Assembly (NCBI GenBank): GCA_038380435.1
Contig: JAWZYU010000001.1
Span: 12,380,001 to 12,444,000, forward strand
Source: Ryuthela nishihirai
Lineage: Eukaryota; Arthropoda; Arachnida; Araneae; Heptathelidae
Direction of reading: 5' to 3'
DNA: 64,000 nucleotides
The translations under genes and the position numbers were made by a program. Shown piece after piece: positions 1-10,697 of the stretch. The notes beneath the pieces were generated by a model that worked only from the letters and a program-made list of their open reading frames with translations, made no database searches and was not told the origin of the DNA. Within the stretch, counting starts at the first letter, position 1. Each line of letters starts with the position of its first letter.

Positions 1-930
1 GTGCAGGGGAAAAATTCGTTTTCACCGGTGTCACTGAACAGTAATAAGTATCCAAAATTAATTGCTGAGGTTTGTACTTTTAAATTATTCCTGAAAATTT
101 TAAGTTAGGCGGATTTTTATGCTGCCGAATCGACGAAGCTTTCTCATGTAGGTTGTTCCACAGATATACTGATATAATCGCCGAAGTATTTGCTAAATTT
201 TCACTATCAGTCCAGCTGCAAATAAAATTTCGGTAGATTATCTCAGGTAAGTTGAGAGTTGTTATCAGTATATCGATCGAGTGAGACTTATTAAGTGTAT
301 TATTTTTTACAGCTTCGTGTATTTTATAGTATTTGTTAAAATTAATATCCCCTACACCATTAACATACATTCATGTTGGACTTTGATGTAGAACTAAAGT
401 CAGATGTTTTACTTTAGTTTTTATATAAGCAGAAACGCAAGGGTACCCGCAACGCATGAATTGTTTTATACTTTTAGCATTGCTTACTTTCTATAACATT
501 CAACCGCGTAGAAAAGCTCTTTACAGAATTATTTTTTACCCAATGAAAACAACTAACCTTGTAAAGTGTAACGAACACGCGTTTTTTTTTAAATGATATC
601 TTACATCCAAATAATTAGCTGATTTTTCTTCGGAGGAAGAAATAATATTTTGTTATCGATTGTTACTGAGTAACGTTACTTCCCAGGAAAGAGTAATATT
701 TTGCAGCATGTACTGAGGATACAGTGGTAATAAGTATTAGGAATAAAAAGTTTAAACTTGTGATCCAGTCGCGTAACGGATATAAGGGAATAAAAAAAAG
801 TTTGTTTTATTGGTTTAATGCGGTTTAGTCAGAAGGGCTGTCAATGAGTGACATCTCTGGACTTAGAAAAATTTCGAGATGTGTCCGAACACTACGATCA
901 AGAGTGTGAGTGGATTTAATTTACGAGAGG
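1..930. other. AT-rich stretch, nothing recognised
   Basis: No conserved coding pattern, RNA gene or repeat boundary is visible here. A 96-codon open frame on the minus strand (80-370) has no motif I recognise and no splice or promoter context, so I do not call it a gene. Confidence 0.5.
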
Positions 931-934
931 AAAT

Positions 935-1660
935 AAAAATTCGCGACAGGAGTTTTTTAATAAAGGGGGCGGAACTTTTGATAACAGATTAATTAACGAG
1001 GGTGTGACAGTTTTTATAGGGTTTTTAATAAAGGGGAGGGATTTTTGATAAGGAGGGGTTTAATGTGGGGCGTAGCTTTTGATAAGGGGGGATTAAAAAA
1101 TACAGGTGGGTTAACTATTGGGTCTTTAAAGAGGGTGGGATTAAAAAAATACATGTGGGTCAACTAGGGGGCAGTTTTGATAGGGTTTTTAATAAAGGGG
1201 GCGGAACTTTTGATAAGTTTTTTTTAATGAGGGGCAGATAAGGATTAATTAACGAGGTTGTGTCAGTTTTGATAGGGTTTTTATAAAGGGGAGGGATTTT
1301 TGATAAGTGGAGGATTAAAAAATACAGGTGGGTCAACCATGGGGTCTTTAAAGAGGGGGGGGGGGCGATTAAAAAATGCAGGTTGTTCAACCATGGGATC
1401 TTTAAAAGGGGGGGGGGGTAAGAGTACAGGTGGGTCAACCAGGGTGTAGTTTTGATAGATCTGGCAGAACTTTTGATAAGGATTTTTTTTAATGAGGAGG
1501 AGTCAAAAATTGGAAAAATTACGGTTAAAACAGAGGGCTTTTCTAAAGTAGAGTACTCATAATATACACTAGATGGAGCCACGGGTTTTTAATAAAGGGG
1601 AAGAATTTTTAATAAAGGGTTTTTTTAATGAGGGGGTTCAACCAGGGGGTCTTTATGAAC
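935..1660. repeat. G-rich degenerate minisatellite
   Basis: The plus strand is a run of imperfect repeats built from 'tttttaataaagggg', 'ttttgataagg' and 'aaaaatacaggtgggt' blocks in shuffled order. G is concentrated on the plus strand and C is almost absent, so the array is strongly strand-asymmetric. The long minus-strand open frame it creates is proline/leucine-rich low-complexity and not a gene. Runs of 8-10 G occur near 1355 and 1410. Confidence 0.75.
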
Positions 1661-1732
1661 TATTAGTTATTAATTATTAATTATGAGTTAGTAATTATGA
1701 GTTATAAATATTATTAATGGACGTGGTTGTAA

Positions 1733-1799
1733 GTGGCGTCATATCACGTGACCGGAAATGGCGTGGTCGGTGACGTCATATCATGTGACCGGAAGTGCC
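1733..1799. promoter_or_regulatory. Duplicated CRE / E-box / ETS-like motif cluster
   Basis: A 30 bp block occurs twice with a 37 bp period (1733-1762 and 1770-1799). The first copy carries an E-box CACGTG (1745-1750) and ACCGGAAAT (1751-1759). The second carries a perfect CRE, TGACGTCA (1771-1778), and ACCGGAAGT, an ETS-type site (1788-1796). These are typical proximal-promoter motifs of animal genes. No convincing coding exon follows within 500 bp, so the functional role is inference. Confidence 0.35.
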
Positions 1800-1939
1800 A
1801 TTTACGGTATAGTGCGACTACACTACATGCCGACATGTCCAACTGCCAGAAAAAAAGAGGACGGTTGCCAGACGATGGAGCTGCTGGCGAATCTTGAAAA
1901 GAACAGAGTGAGGCCGACTCCTTCCCGAGATCAAAGCCT

Positions 1940-1994
1940 CTAGTGAGCTAAGTGAGTTGGTGTAAAAGGGACACCAACTCACTTAGCTCACTAG
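1940..1994. repeat. Perfect 24 bp-stem hairpin
   Basis: Bases 1940-1963 and 1971-1994 are exact inverted complements separated by a 7-base loop (aaaaggg). The stem contains ctagtgagctaag. No coding region is attached. It could be a snap-back duplication, a MITE remnant or a transcribed hairpin. Confidence 0.85.
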
Positions 1995-1999
1995 AACTA

Positions 2000-2754
2000 A
2001 ACTCATTGGGATGTGGTCTGCACTGATGACATCACAGCAGACCGTGGTCGATCCCACCGACATGCTGGACTTCGTGCTATTTGTGCAGATGGGCAAGAAG
2101 TCCGGGAACAGAGTGCGATGGCCTCCAAAGAGTTTACTGGTCCAAGCAGTCGGGCGTGAAAGCTTCCCCCGTCAGGCAAAGAGAAAAATCTCAAGAAAGG
2201 GAAACAGACAGCCAGATTGGAAATGGCTCAGCTTTCGAGACTGGGGTTAATGTATCTGAGGTTTCCAAGCACTTCAGTGTTATTTTCGATTATTTCATAT
2301 TTATATATATAATATATATGATTTATTTTATATATATTTTTCCATGGTTTTTCCCCGATTTCCAAAATTTTTTAACAGTTTCACTGTTTCTGAAATTTTT
2401 TGAGTTTCGATAACCGTTTCTTGCTCAAAATGTTTTCTTCGGTTCCCAATATAGTGATGGTCCTGTATTTCAATATTTCCTCTATCATGTGTAAATATCT
2501 TAATGCCACACATCTTATTCAAACTAAATAATGAAAATGTATGCCCAGTGAAAAACACTTTGTAGGAAATAAACTCCATTGTTATCTTCATAATCCGGAT
2601 AGTTTTTTGAGACTGAAACATTAATCTTATTAAATTAAATTGTCTCTTTTCTGGAATTAAAGAGTGGAGCTTCCGATGCTTTGGTGTTTCGAGTTCACTG
2701 AACTTTCGATCATCAATGTTAACACTAAATTCTATGGAATTGAACATAAGAGAG
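2000..2754. other. Unassigned stretch with short open frames
   Basis: Between 2011 and 2250 there is a moderately GC-rich segment with overlapping short open frames on both strands and no recognisable domain. From 2328 to 2747 the minus strand is open for 139 codons. This could be the degraded C-terminal tail of the adjacent minus-strand LINE, since it follows the reverse-transcriptase-like region in the same direction, but I see no diagnostic motif. Confidence 0.3.
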
Positions 2755-5190
2755 CTTTGGTATTATAACATTAATGTTTTTCTATATATAATATGGTAAG
2801 TCCATATCAATTTATAATCCAAACAGACTCCTAAATATTTAAAACTTTCAACTCCATCTAATGGAAGGCATTTACAATCTTGAATATTATAATACATATC
2901 ATGACAGATAATTTTATTTTACAATAAATCATTTTTTCCCTTAAGACTTAAGCCTAAATATTTTGTTTTGCTTCTTTTTAAAAGTAATTTGTTTTTCAGA
3001 TACCAACCTCTAATTTTATTTAAATCTCAATTTACTGATGTAATTAAAGACTCCATCATCGGATCAGTAATCACTAGTGCAGTATCTTCAGCAAAAGTAA
3101 TTATTATCTCATTTACCTTTAGATTATATAGATCATTTATTTAAATTAAAAATAAAATAAGTCCTAGCACTGAACTTTGAAGTACACCGAAACATACCTT
3201 ATTTTCATTACTTATACAATCATTTATTTTTACTCTCTGTAATCTGTCATTTAAGCAGCTTTTACACCAGTTAAAAATTGGCTCTCTTAGGCCTCATTTA
3301 TACAGTTTAAAATGAAGATGATCATGGGGGACTGAATCAAACGCCTTATGTAAATCAAGGAAAATTACAGCCACTTTCTGATTTTCGTTTATTATTTTAT
3401 ATACTGTTGATGTCAATCTCACAATCGCATCCTCAGTACCTACTCGCTCCCTAAATCCATACTAATTTACAGAAAAGAATCTGCTGCCTTGTAAAAATTT
3501 TGACAATTCTTTTCTTCAATAGCTTTTCAATAATCTTTGAAATATTTAATAGAATGGAAAATGACCTGTGGTTTCCAGGATTGTTTCTATCTCCCCTTTA
3601 TGCACTGGAATGACAATTGCAACTTTCAAGTTGTTTGGAAAACATCCTGTTTGAAATGAATTGTTTAACTTACAGAAAATTCCATTAATGTATGGGCATA
3701 GCACTTTTAAAATGTATGGTATCAGACCATTAATGTATGGGCATAGCACTTTTAAAATGTATGGTATCAGACCATTAATGTATGGGCATAGCACTTTTAA
3801 AATGTATGGTATCAGACCATTAATGTATGGGCACAGCACTTTTAAAATGTATGGTATCATACCATCTTCTCTTGATGAATCCCTAATTACTGCAGTGAAA
3901 TAATCGTTAAATTTATTTACAAAGCCTAAAATATTTTCTTCAAAATGATTTTCAACATATTTCGGTTGGAAAAATCTTACTTTTACTATTGTCTGAAATC
4001 TTATTTATTATCTCCCATTGTTTTTTCATATTTTTAATAACTTTTTGAAATTTTATCTGAGTAATAATTGCATTTTGCTTGTCTGAATAAATTGAGCAGA
4101 ACATTTCGGTATCTCTTGAATTTTTCTTTTAAGGCCGTATTGAAAGGTTGTTTTCTGCATGAGTTATATAATCTATTGCGTCTTTCTATAGATTGTATCA
4201 GCCTTAGAGTAAGCAAAGGTTTAATTCTCTTTTTATCATCCCTTAAACTCTAATCATTCGCTGCAATGGTCTTGAAAAAGATTCAAATTGTACATGTACA
4301 TCATCATTGTTTAAGATATCATTCCAATTCTTCTTTGTTAATTGCACCAATCATTCTGTATCAAGTTTTTCAACATTTTTGTCACTTTTTAAATTTTGAT
4401 TAAAATTAGTTTGGACATTTAGACCTACAAAGTAATGGTCAGTAAAGTGAATTTGGATAGCTTACATCTTTAAAATATCTGGATTTGGAACACGTGCAAA
4501 TACATTATCCAAGCAAGTTAGCGATTCCTCTTTGGTAATAAGATCATGACCCATACAAAAACCTGTTTTTTGCATCAATCGCAAATATTGCGGATTTAAA
4601 TTATCTCTAGATCTAATGTCAAAATCCAAATCTTCCATCATAACAATAAAATTATTATTTAATGTTTGTATTTTTTTTTACTTACTTTTACTTTCTAATT
4701 CATCTACAAAATTCCCTTTTGTATAAATATGAGGCCTGTATAATTCCAATCAAGTGTATATTATATTTGCGCTTTTAAATTGGGTTTGAACCATATCAGC
4801 ATTTAAAAATTCAATGCAAAAATTATTTACTATAATACTATTTTTTACATAAACACTAAACCCTACCAGTTCTACTTTTTGATTCACAATAATGATATAA
4901 ATTGTATCCAGGTATTGCATATAAATCTAACTCATTTTCATTTACCCAGATTTCGGTCAATACAATTATGTATGTCTGGCAAAATTCTGTTAAATTAGGT
5001 GTAATGAAAAATGTTCAAAATTTTTCCTTACACGCCTGATTTTCCTTGCAATTATTTTAAACTTGTCTCCATTTATAATATACTTTATCATATACATTTT
5101 CTCCAGGGATAATTTTAACCCTGCAATTAGTTTTATCAGAAAAGTATTCAATAACGATGTCAAAATGTCCTCAACCTCAATCAAAAATTC
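2755..5190 (-). pseudogene. Jockey/CR1-like non-LTR retrotransposon remnant (endonuclease + RT)
   Basis: Read on the minus strand, this segment carries an endonuclease-like start (about 4870-4990: 'LTEIWVNENELDLYAIPGY') and a connecting region (about 4030-4700). It ends in reverse-transcriptase blocks: 'NLKVAIVIPVHK' near 3600-3640, 'VAVIFLDLHKAFDSVPHDHL' near 3310-3380 (RT block A) and 'FAEDTALV' near 3080-3110, where the usual F/YADD has become FAED. Frameshifts and in-frame stops are frequent, so it is a dead copy. The order endonuclease then RT is that of ORF2 of jockey/CR1-type LINEs; the clade is not certain. The tandem expansion at 3682-3861 lies between the endonuclease and RT blocks. 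No 3' tail or target-site duplication was found. Confidence 0.8.
3682..3861 (-). repeat. 4 x 45 bp tandem repeat inside LINE coding sequence
   Basis: Four head-to-tail 45 bp units start at 3682, 3727, 3772 and 3817 and are nearly identical (one a/g change in the last unit). Because 45 is a multiple of 3, the minus-strand frame is preserved and gives a 15-residue peptide (IPYILKVLCPYINGL-type) repeated four times. Other LINEs of this type would have a single copy upstream of the first RT block, so this is a post-insertion or lineage-specific expansion. Confidence 0.95.
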
Positions 5191-6070
5191 CTATCATTTT
5201 TTCTGAAGAGGGCACATATACACATATCCTTTTATTATTACAGATTTTTGTACTTATTCGCATCATATCATTAGAAAATTATTCGAAACTAAAGTGGTGA
5301 TTTATAAAGATCGTTGTTTTTTATTGTCTTTCGGTTATTTTTAAAATTCTCTGTGGTTTCACAAATTCTAAGAGAAAACGAATTCCTCTAGCGTTACTCT
5401 GACGGCATCGCGATGTTTCACTTCGCCGTAAAGAAGATGTCATCTCCGCTCGTGGTAACATTGAAATGCAGACCATTTCACACAGCTGTGACCTCAGCTT
5501 ACACAGAAACGAAACCCTTCATTCTGTAGCAGCCGCTGCTTAATATTCTTGAAGGCAAATGCGTCAGAAACTCTCTCTCGCGCAGAGTGCATCACCTCAC
5601 TGAAAAGAGCAAACACGCTGGCAACTAAAGACGAATGCGCTAACTTTGCATACTTAATGCTTTTAGTGTTGAAGCGATTGTCAGCCAGACTATGAACGTT
5701 TTCTGCGGGAAGATCTGCTCCAAGCATCACAAAGAGAAAGGTAACCAAGGAAACAGCCTGGCCTCTTCTTCGACTAAAAAAGCATCTGAAAACAGAATGA
5801 CACAAAGGGCTTATAAGAAGTCATCTTAATCCAGTGCAAACTGCTCACCATAGAAGGCTATTGTTTATTAAAACAGCCGGGCAATATAACATGAAGCACA
5901 GTTTTGTATATTAAATAACTTTTATTATACGCTTTAGGGCTTTAAAACCAATTCTAGATGCGCTATTTTTCTTGAAAGGAATTAGGATTATACATCGCAG
6001 AGTTTGGAAAAACTTAGAAGCTTTTAAAAGTTTGCTTTGAGTTCTCATTCTACATAAACAAAAAATAAAA
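5191..6070. other. Unassigned stretch
   Basis: No repeat boundary or conserved protein is visible. A 103-codon minus-strand open frame (5494-5805) lies in a locally GC-richer patch but has no recognised domain, splice signal pair or homology I can name. Confidence 0.4.
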
Positions 6071-6071
6071 T

Positions 6072-6443
6072 TGGATTAGGTTGTTTCACTTCAAAGAGGC
6101 ACTCTTTTGCACGCAATGGGCTAAATGGCCAGGTCACTAAGACCCCAAGGGCTCAGAGAAGGTTGGGAAGTGAACCGACTGGACTGGAGACAGATATTAT
6201 TCCCTCCCATCAAGGACACCCGGGGTTTTCTTCAATGTGCACAGGGTATGGAACAATACAAGGGGCCGCGGCTTAACTCCCTAGCCGCCGGATGGCTGCC
6301 TTTCCAAACCCATCTGTGTCTCCTTTCTTCTATTGAGGGCAAAGTGGGAGTTAGCGGAGATAAATCCCGACGTGGAACAGATGGTACTCGAATTTGGGAA
6401 CTACAGATTATGGAGCCTGGTGCGCTACCGACTGAGCCTCTTC
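6072..6443 (-). mobile_element. SINE-A copy, old and diverged
   Basis: SINE-A is the main tRNA-derived family here (defined at 20839-21234). This copy reads on the minus strand: the tRNA-like head lies at 6395-6440 (gctaccgactgagcc is the complement of the A-box region) and the tail at 6080-6095 (ggttgtttcac). Its body matches other copies only loosely, for example caatgggctaaatggccagg at 6110-6130. It is therefore one of the oldest copies. No target-site duplication was recognised. Confidence 0.8.
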
Positions 6444-6721
6444 AAAGTCTTCAAAAAAAAATTGGAAGTCTTTTAAAACAACTTTACCCAGCCCCGTCAG
6501 CAGAGCGTAATTGGGATATTCATTGATAAGTTTATCATTTGGTGCATTTTCTGAATAGTGATAGAAAAAAACTACCTGAGTTCTGTTGCTCTCGACCAAT
6601 TGTCTTTTGATTTGTCTACTTAAGGGGCCGGACCGGGGGGGGGGCGGAATCGACCTTTAATGTCGGTGATCAGATCAAAATATGTCTTAGTATGCTCACA
6701 CAATCGTTGGCCTAGGCGTTA

Positions 6722-6960
6722 GTTTTTGTTGGGTAGTTTTACACTGAAAGCACTTTTTAGCACACCATGGGCTAAATGGCAAGATCACAAGTACCCCAAG
6801 GGCTAAGAAAAGATTGAATCAGGATATCTTTTGGACAGCTGTTAGCAGACAGATAGAAATCCATCGTAAAGACCATCGATCTTGTGCTTTAATGTGCTCA
6901 AGGGATGGCTCTCCTGCACATGGCTTAAAATCTCATCCGACGGATTTTCTAGAGGTGAAA
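6722..6960 (-). mobile_element. SINE-A copy, diverged and lacking its tRNA head
   Basis: The SINE-A 3' half is recognisable (gttgggtagttttacac, then caccatgggctaaatggc at 6763-6780), followed by a decayed body to about 6960 near 'catccgacgg'. The tRNA-related promoter head is missing or unrecognisable. Confidence 0.65.
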
Positions 6961-7211
6961 GTATAGGGGGGGGGGAATAGAGGCATATAGAGTTGAGGTC
7001 TTTTAGTTGTTTTATGAACAATGGCAGATTTTCGTCTCAAAAGTGCTTTAAATTTTACTTGTTCGCAGCTTAATTATTGAATAGTAACATATAAACTAAA
7101 AACATTTAGCCTGTTGCAAAATTAAAGAGAATTTTTTTTACATATTTCCCCATTATTATTAAAAATATATATTAAAAAAAAACGAAATAAACGTTGTCCA
7201 CACCATTTTAA

Positions 7212-7562
7212 ATAAGGGCAGGGGTAGCTCGTAATTTGCAGCTCCCAGGTTCAAGTCCCAGCTGGGTCAGCATTGAGATTTACCTCCGCAAAACTCCGCG
7301 TCCTGCACTCGGGCAGTAAGAGACACCGAGGGGTTTGGAAAGGCCAAGAAGGAGACATTAAGCCGTGGCCCCGTGTGCGGGAGAGCCATACCCTGTGCAC
7401 ATTAAAGAACACACTGGATTGCTTCGATGGGAGATTACCATCTGTCTGCCAACAGCTCTCCTGTGGATCTCCAACCTTCTCTGAGCCTTTCAGGTCCTTG
7501 TGACTTGGATTGTGTCCCATTGTGTGCAAAAATCAAGTGCTACTCAGAAGTAAAACAACCGA
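7212..7562 (+). mobile_element. SINE-A copy, diverged
   Basis: Plus-strand copy. The head is damaged: the A-box half is shortened to 'ggggtagctcg', while the B-box region survives as ggttcaagtcccagctggg. The body is complete to the tail 'agaagtaaaacaacc' at 7548-7562. The open frames read through it on both strands are by-products of the SINE sequence. Confidence 0.85.
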
Positions 7563-7690
7563 TCAATATATATATATGATACAATATATATTGATAAATA
7601 TATATATATATCAAAATATATATGATATAATATGTATAATGATAAATATATGTATCAAAATATATATGATATAATATATATATTGATAAA
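7563..7690. repeat. AT-rich simple repeat (tatatatgataca/ttgataaa)
   Basis: About 130 bp of alternating 'atatatatgat', 'aatatatattgataaa' and 'tatcaaaa' blocks directly downstream of the SINE-A tail at 7562. It may have grown from the SINE tail. Confidence 0.8.
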
Positions 7691-8336
7691 CGAATCAATT
7701 CAAATATGAAATTGTTTTGTGGACTTTGTGTTGTGCAGGTGTGGACCACTGGGTTCGGGATTTCGTTATTCAATTAATCATTTCAATAAGTGATTTTAAA
7801 GTTTATGAGAACTTTTCTCATCAGTCAGCAGTTATTCATGGAATGTGGATCAATGATTTCGTGTTATCTGTTAGGTTAACGAGCCGTAGAAGACATCACT
7901 TCGGAAGCATATTCCGCCAATTTTGAAAACAATGTATTAAAAAATTTTTTGAGATGATCAAATGACAGTAGGACGTAATAAATCTGTCGCCTGCGGGACC
8001 TGTCACAAACCGGATTTCAGAAAATTCCGGTTTCCTGAAAATGTGCAGCCACTCAGAGAGCGTAATATTATCCAAAGGCGAATCGGACTTTGCGGGATAA
8101 ATCAAAATAAAGCGTTTTTTTTTAATCTACATAATGTATTTCAAAATTTAATCAAATATCTAGAATTCGTGAATTTTTACGTTCACAGTTCCGCAGCGAA
8201 ATAGATTTTAAAATTTAAGAAAGTGCACTTTTCAAAAAGTTCTAAATTTTCGAGTGCCAGATTTATGAGGTTCTACTGTTAAGGAAGACATCACACTTAA
8301 TTTAATGTCGATAAATTTTACAGGAAAAATTGTCTT
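7691..8336. other. Unassigned stretch
   Basis: No coding or repeat signature that I can support. Short open frames on both strands overlap and lack conserved motifs. Confidence 0.4.
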
Positions 8337-8340
8337 GTGT

Positions 8341-8562
8341 CCGGTGGGATACGAAACCACCGGACACAATACGATAATCCGGTGGGATACCAAAACGGTG
8401 GACAACCGGTGGGATACGAAACCACCGGACACAATAAAATAATCCGGTGGGATACCAAAACGGTGGACAACCGGTGGGATACGAAACCACCGGACACAAT
8501 ACGATAATCCGGTGGGATACCAAAACGGTGGACAACCGGTGGGATACCAAAACGATCATCAT
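8341..8562. repeat. 65 bp tandem array (3.4 units) with tRNA B-box-like modules
   Basis: Units start at 8341, 8406 and 8471, with a partial unit from 8536. Each unit holds two related half-units, 'ccggtgggatacgaaacc' and 'ccggtgggataccaaaac', so the array is itself a dimeric expansion. The complement, ggtttcgtatcccaccgg, looks like the T-arm/B-box end of a tRNA-derived element. The array abuts the minus-strand tRNA-like arm at 8563-8650. Confidence 0.9.
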
Positions 8563-8650
8563 GATAACATGTCAGGACCACTGAGCTAGAGGACGCCGAT
8601 CAAGGTCTCCTGTAATTGATGCTATGAACTTTCTACCCACAGTACACAAT
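8563..8650 (-). repeat. Left arm of a long inverted repeat with tRNA-like A-box
   Basis: Read on the minus strand this arm runs from a spacer-proximal part (ctgtgggtagaaagttcat) to tctagctcagtggtcctgac, an A-box-like segment, and then meets the B-box-like array at 8341-8562. It pairs with the right arm at 8722-8791 plus 9190-9214, which a SINE-A interrupts. The spacer between arms is about 70 bp. The two arms together resemble two copies of a tRNA-derived element facing away from each other. Confidence 0.75.
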
Positions 8651-8721
8651 TCTCCGTGTCTCACGCAAGTATTTGTCCCAGCTGCTCTCAGCCTCAAGAG
8701 ACAATGACGTCATGAAGATTG

Positions 8722-8791
8722 GTGTGTACTGCTGGTAGAAAATTCAATCCATCAATTACAGGAGACCTTGATCGGAGGCTGATAGCCCAGT
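8722..8791 (+). repeat. Right arm of the inverted repeat, first part
   Basis: Complement of the left arm 8563-8650, matching through 'catcaattacaggagacctt' and 'gatcgg'. It is cut at ctgatagcccagt by the SINE-A insertion and resumes at 9177/9190. Confidence 0.8.
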
Positions 8792-9176
8792 TGGGTTGGG
8801 TTGTTTTACCTCTGAGCGGCACTTTTTTGCACACCATGGGCTAAATGGCCAGGTCACATGGACCCCGAAGGCTCAGAGAATGTTGGGGGAGGGGACCCAC
8901 TGGAACAGCTGTTGGGAGACAGATGGTAGCCTCCCGTCAAGGCCATCCAGCATGTTCTTTAACGTGCACAGGGTATGTCTCTCCCACACACGGGGCCATG
9001 GCTTAACGTCCCATCCGACGGACGGCGGCCTTTCCAAGCCCATCGGTGTCCCCTACTGACCGTGGGCAGGGCGGGGAATTTTGCGGAGATCAATCTCAAC
9101 GCTGACCCAGCTGGGACTCGAACCTGGGAACTACAGATTACGAGCCTGGCGCGCTACCGACTGAGCCACCCCCGTC
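8792..9176 (-). mobile_element. SINE-A, full-length, with 13 bp target-site duplication
   Basis: Complete minus-strand copy: tail (ttgggttgggttgttttacc) at low coordinates, tRNA-like head ending near 9172. It is flanked by a perfect 13 bp direct repeat, ctgatagcccagt, at 8779-8791 and 9177-9189. The insertion sits inside the right arm of the inverted tRNA-like pair and so is younger than that structure. Confidence 0.95.
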
Positions 9177-9245
9177 CTGATAGCCCAGTGGTCCAGAGCA
9201 CCTGACATGTTATTAGGAGGTCGTGGGTTCGTATCCTACCCGGCT
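9177..9245 (+). repeat. tRNA-derived unit (third tRNA-like family)
   Basis: The segment reads as a tRNA-like sequence with an A-box (tagcccagtgg, 9181-9191) and a B-box (gggttcgtatcc, about 9225-9236), followed by 'tacccggctgaagac'. The cloverleaf is not convincing enough for a functional tRNA, so I treat it as a SINE head or tRNA pseudogene. Its partner on the other arm is at 8563-8585. Confidence 0.55.
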
Positions 9246-10697
9246 GAAGACAATTTTTCTTCTAAAAATTGATCGACGTTAACTTCAGAGTGTTATCTTC
9301 CTTTAACATTCATTAAATACGTCGAAAAAATACCTCTTCGATATAAAGGTTCTACTGTAATTAAATTTTGAACATAATTCCCTTTTATTTTCAAATTGTA
9401 TAACGTAACAATTTATAAAATATCACTTTATGATTATTCCATTTTTTAATTTTAATTGTGTTGCAATAACCTTTACAAGCTAGGGCTCAGTCTCAATAAA
9501 AATTTCTAATCTTTTTCTATTGTCAAAAATAAATTACTTCTTTTTATTATATTTTCAACCCTTAACTCAATCTTTAAAATAAAAATGAGCTCCATCCAAT
9601 CTTATTTATTTCATTAGGTTTTTTCTCCATATCACTAATGAACCATTTTTGTGTTTTGTGTTGATATTACTCGATAATTTTAACTTTCTTTCAATTATTC
9701 CTAATATTTATTTTCCAAATAACATTAAGATTTAAATTTATGCTTAACATAATTATTTTGAAATTATTGTAGCCTATAATAACAATTATCAAAATAGGAT
9801 TTGCACATTTCTGTTTAAAATATGTTGAAATTTATAAATGGTGCCAAAAACGTTTTATAGACAAATCTTTGAAACGTGGACAGGAATAATCGTCTCTTCG
9901 TTCTCAGATGCACAAGGAACATAATTTTTCCATTGTTTTACTTTTTCTTTTCATTTTTGAATTTAATCCCAATTTTAGTTTTGATTTCAATATTGTTATT
10001 GATTACTGCTTCTAATTTTGTGTTTGATAATGTTCAGAAATGTAAAAATGCATGTATTTGTACTTTTCTAACCAAACTAAATAAATATTTCATTTCATAT
10101 CATATTTCATAATGAGTCAGATTTTTTTTTAAAATCTACTCAGTAATTTCCAAAACGTCCCCCCCCCCTCCCTCAGTGATCTTAAATTGGGGCCCCGAGA
10201 ACATCTCTAGTCTCCATCGCAACTGAAGTCAATGGAATAGCAAGGATTCGAAAAAGTTTTTCGATAGGTGGAGTTGAAAATATTCTTACTCTTTTCGTTA
10301 ATGTAAAATTGATCACCTACGAATTTTATAAAATATTATTTCCGAAAGGGGAAATCTCAGTCCCCTCCCCCTTCCCCCTCCCCTTGTTGAAACTAGTTGA
10401 AACTAACCATGACTTCAATTTGAACTTGGGAAAAAAAATCCCTGGGCTCAATTTTAGGGCATATTTTAATTTATAAATATACTTCCTATTATATTATCAC
10501 TTTCTAGATATTCGAAATGTATTTTTGGAGAAAATATAAAGAAAATTTTTTCAATATTTTATTGCTACGTTATTAAATTTAACTTTCTTATTTATTTTGA
10601 TTTGATATCATATCCAGCGGTAAACAGAGTAATTTCAAATAATATGCACATCACCTGCTTCAGTTAATATAAATTTAATTTCGGGAACCTAAATAAC
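9246..10697. other. AT-rich stretch, no gene
   Basis: Long AT-rich sequence with short poly-C and C/T-rich tracts near 10160 and 10370. The open frame at 9876-10112 is low-complexity hydrophobic and not supported as a gene. Confidence 0.5.

Noticed and set aside
80..370. 96-codon minus-strand open frame as a host gene
   Set aside because: No recognised motif, no promoter or splice evidence; AT-rich region where such frames occur by chance.
5494..5805. 103-codon minus-strand open frame with a hydrophobic N-terminal part, as a secreted or membrane protein
   Set aside because: The hydrophobic stretch is short, no homologue comes to mind, and no exon signals were found.
8341..8562. CRISPR-like array
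   Set aside because: The 65 bp units are contiguous tandem repeats without unique spacers, in a eukaryotic context.
8796..9205. Open frames of 70-90 codons inside SINE copies (here and in about a dozen other places)
   Set aside because: They recur with the SINE-A sequence on either strand and have no protein features; SINEs are non-coding.
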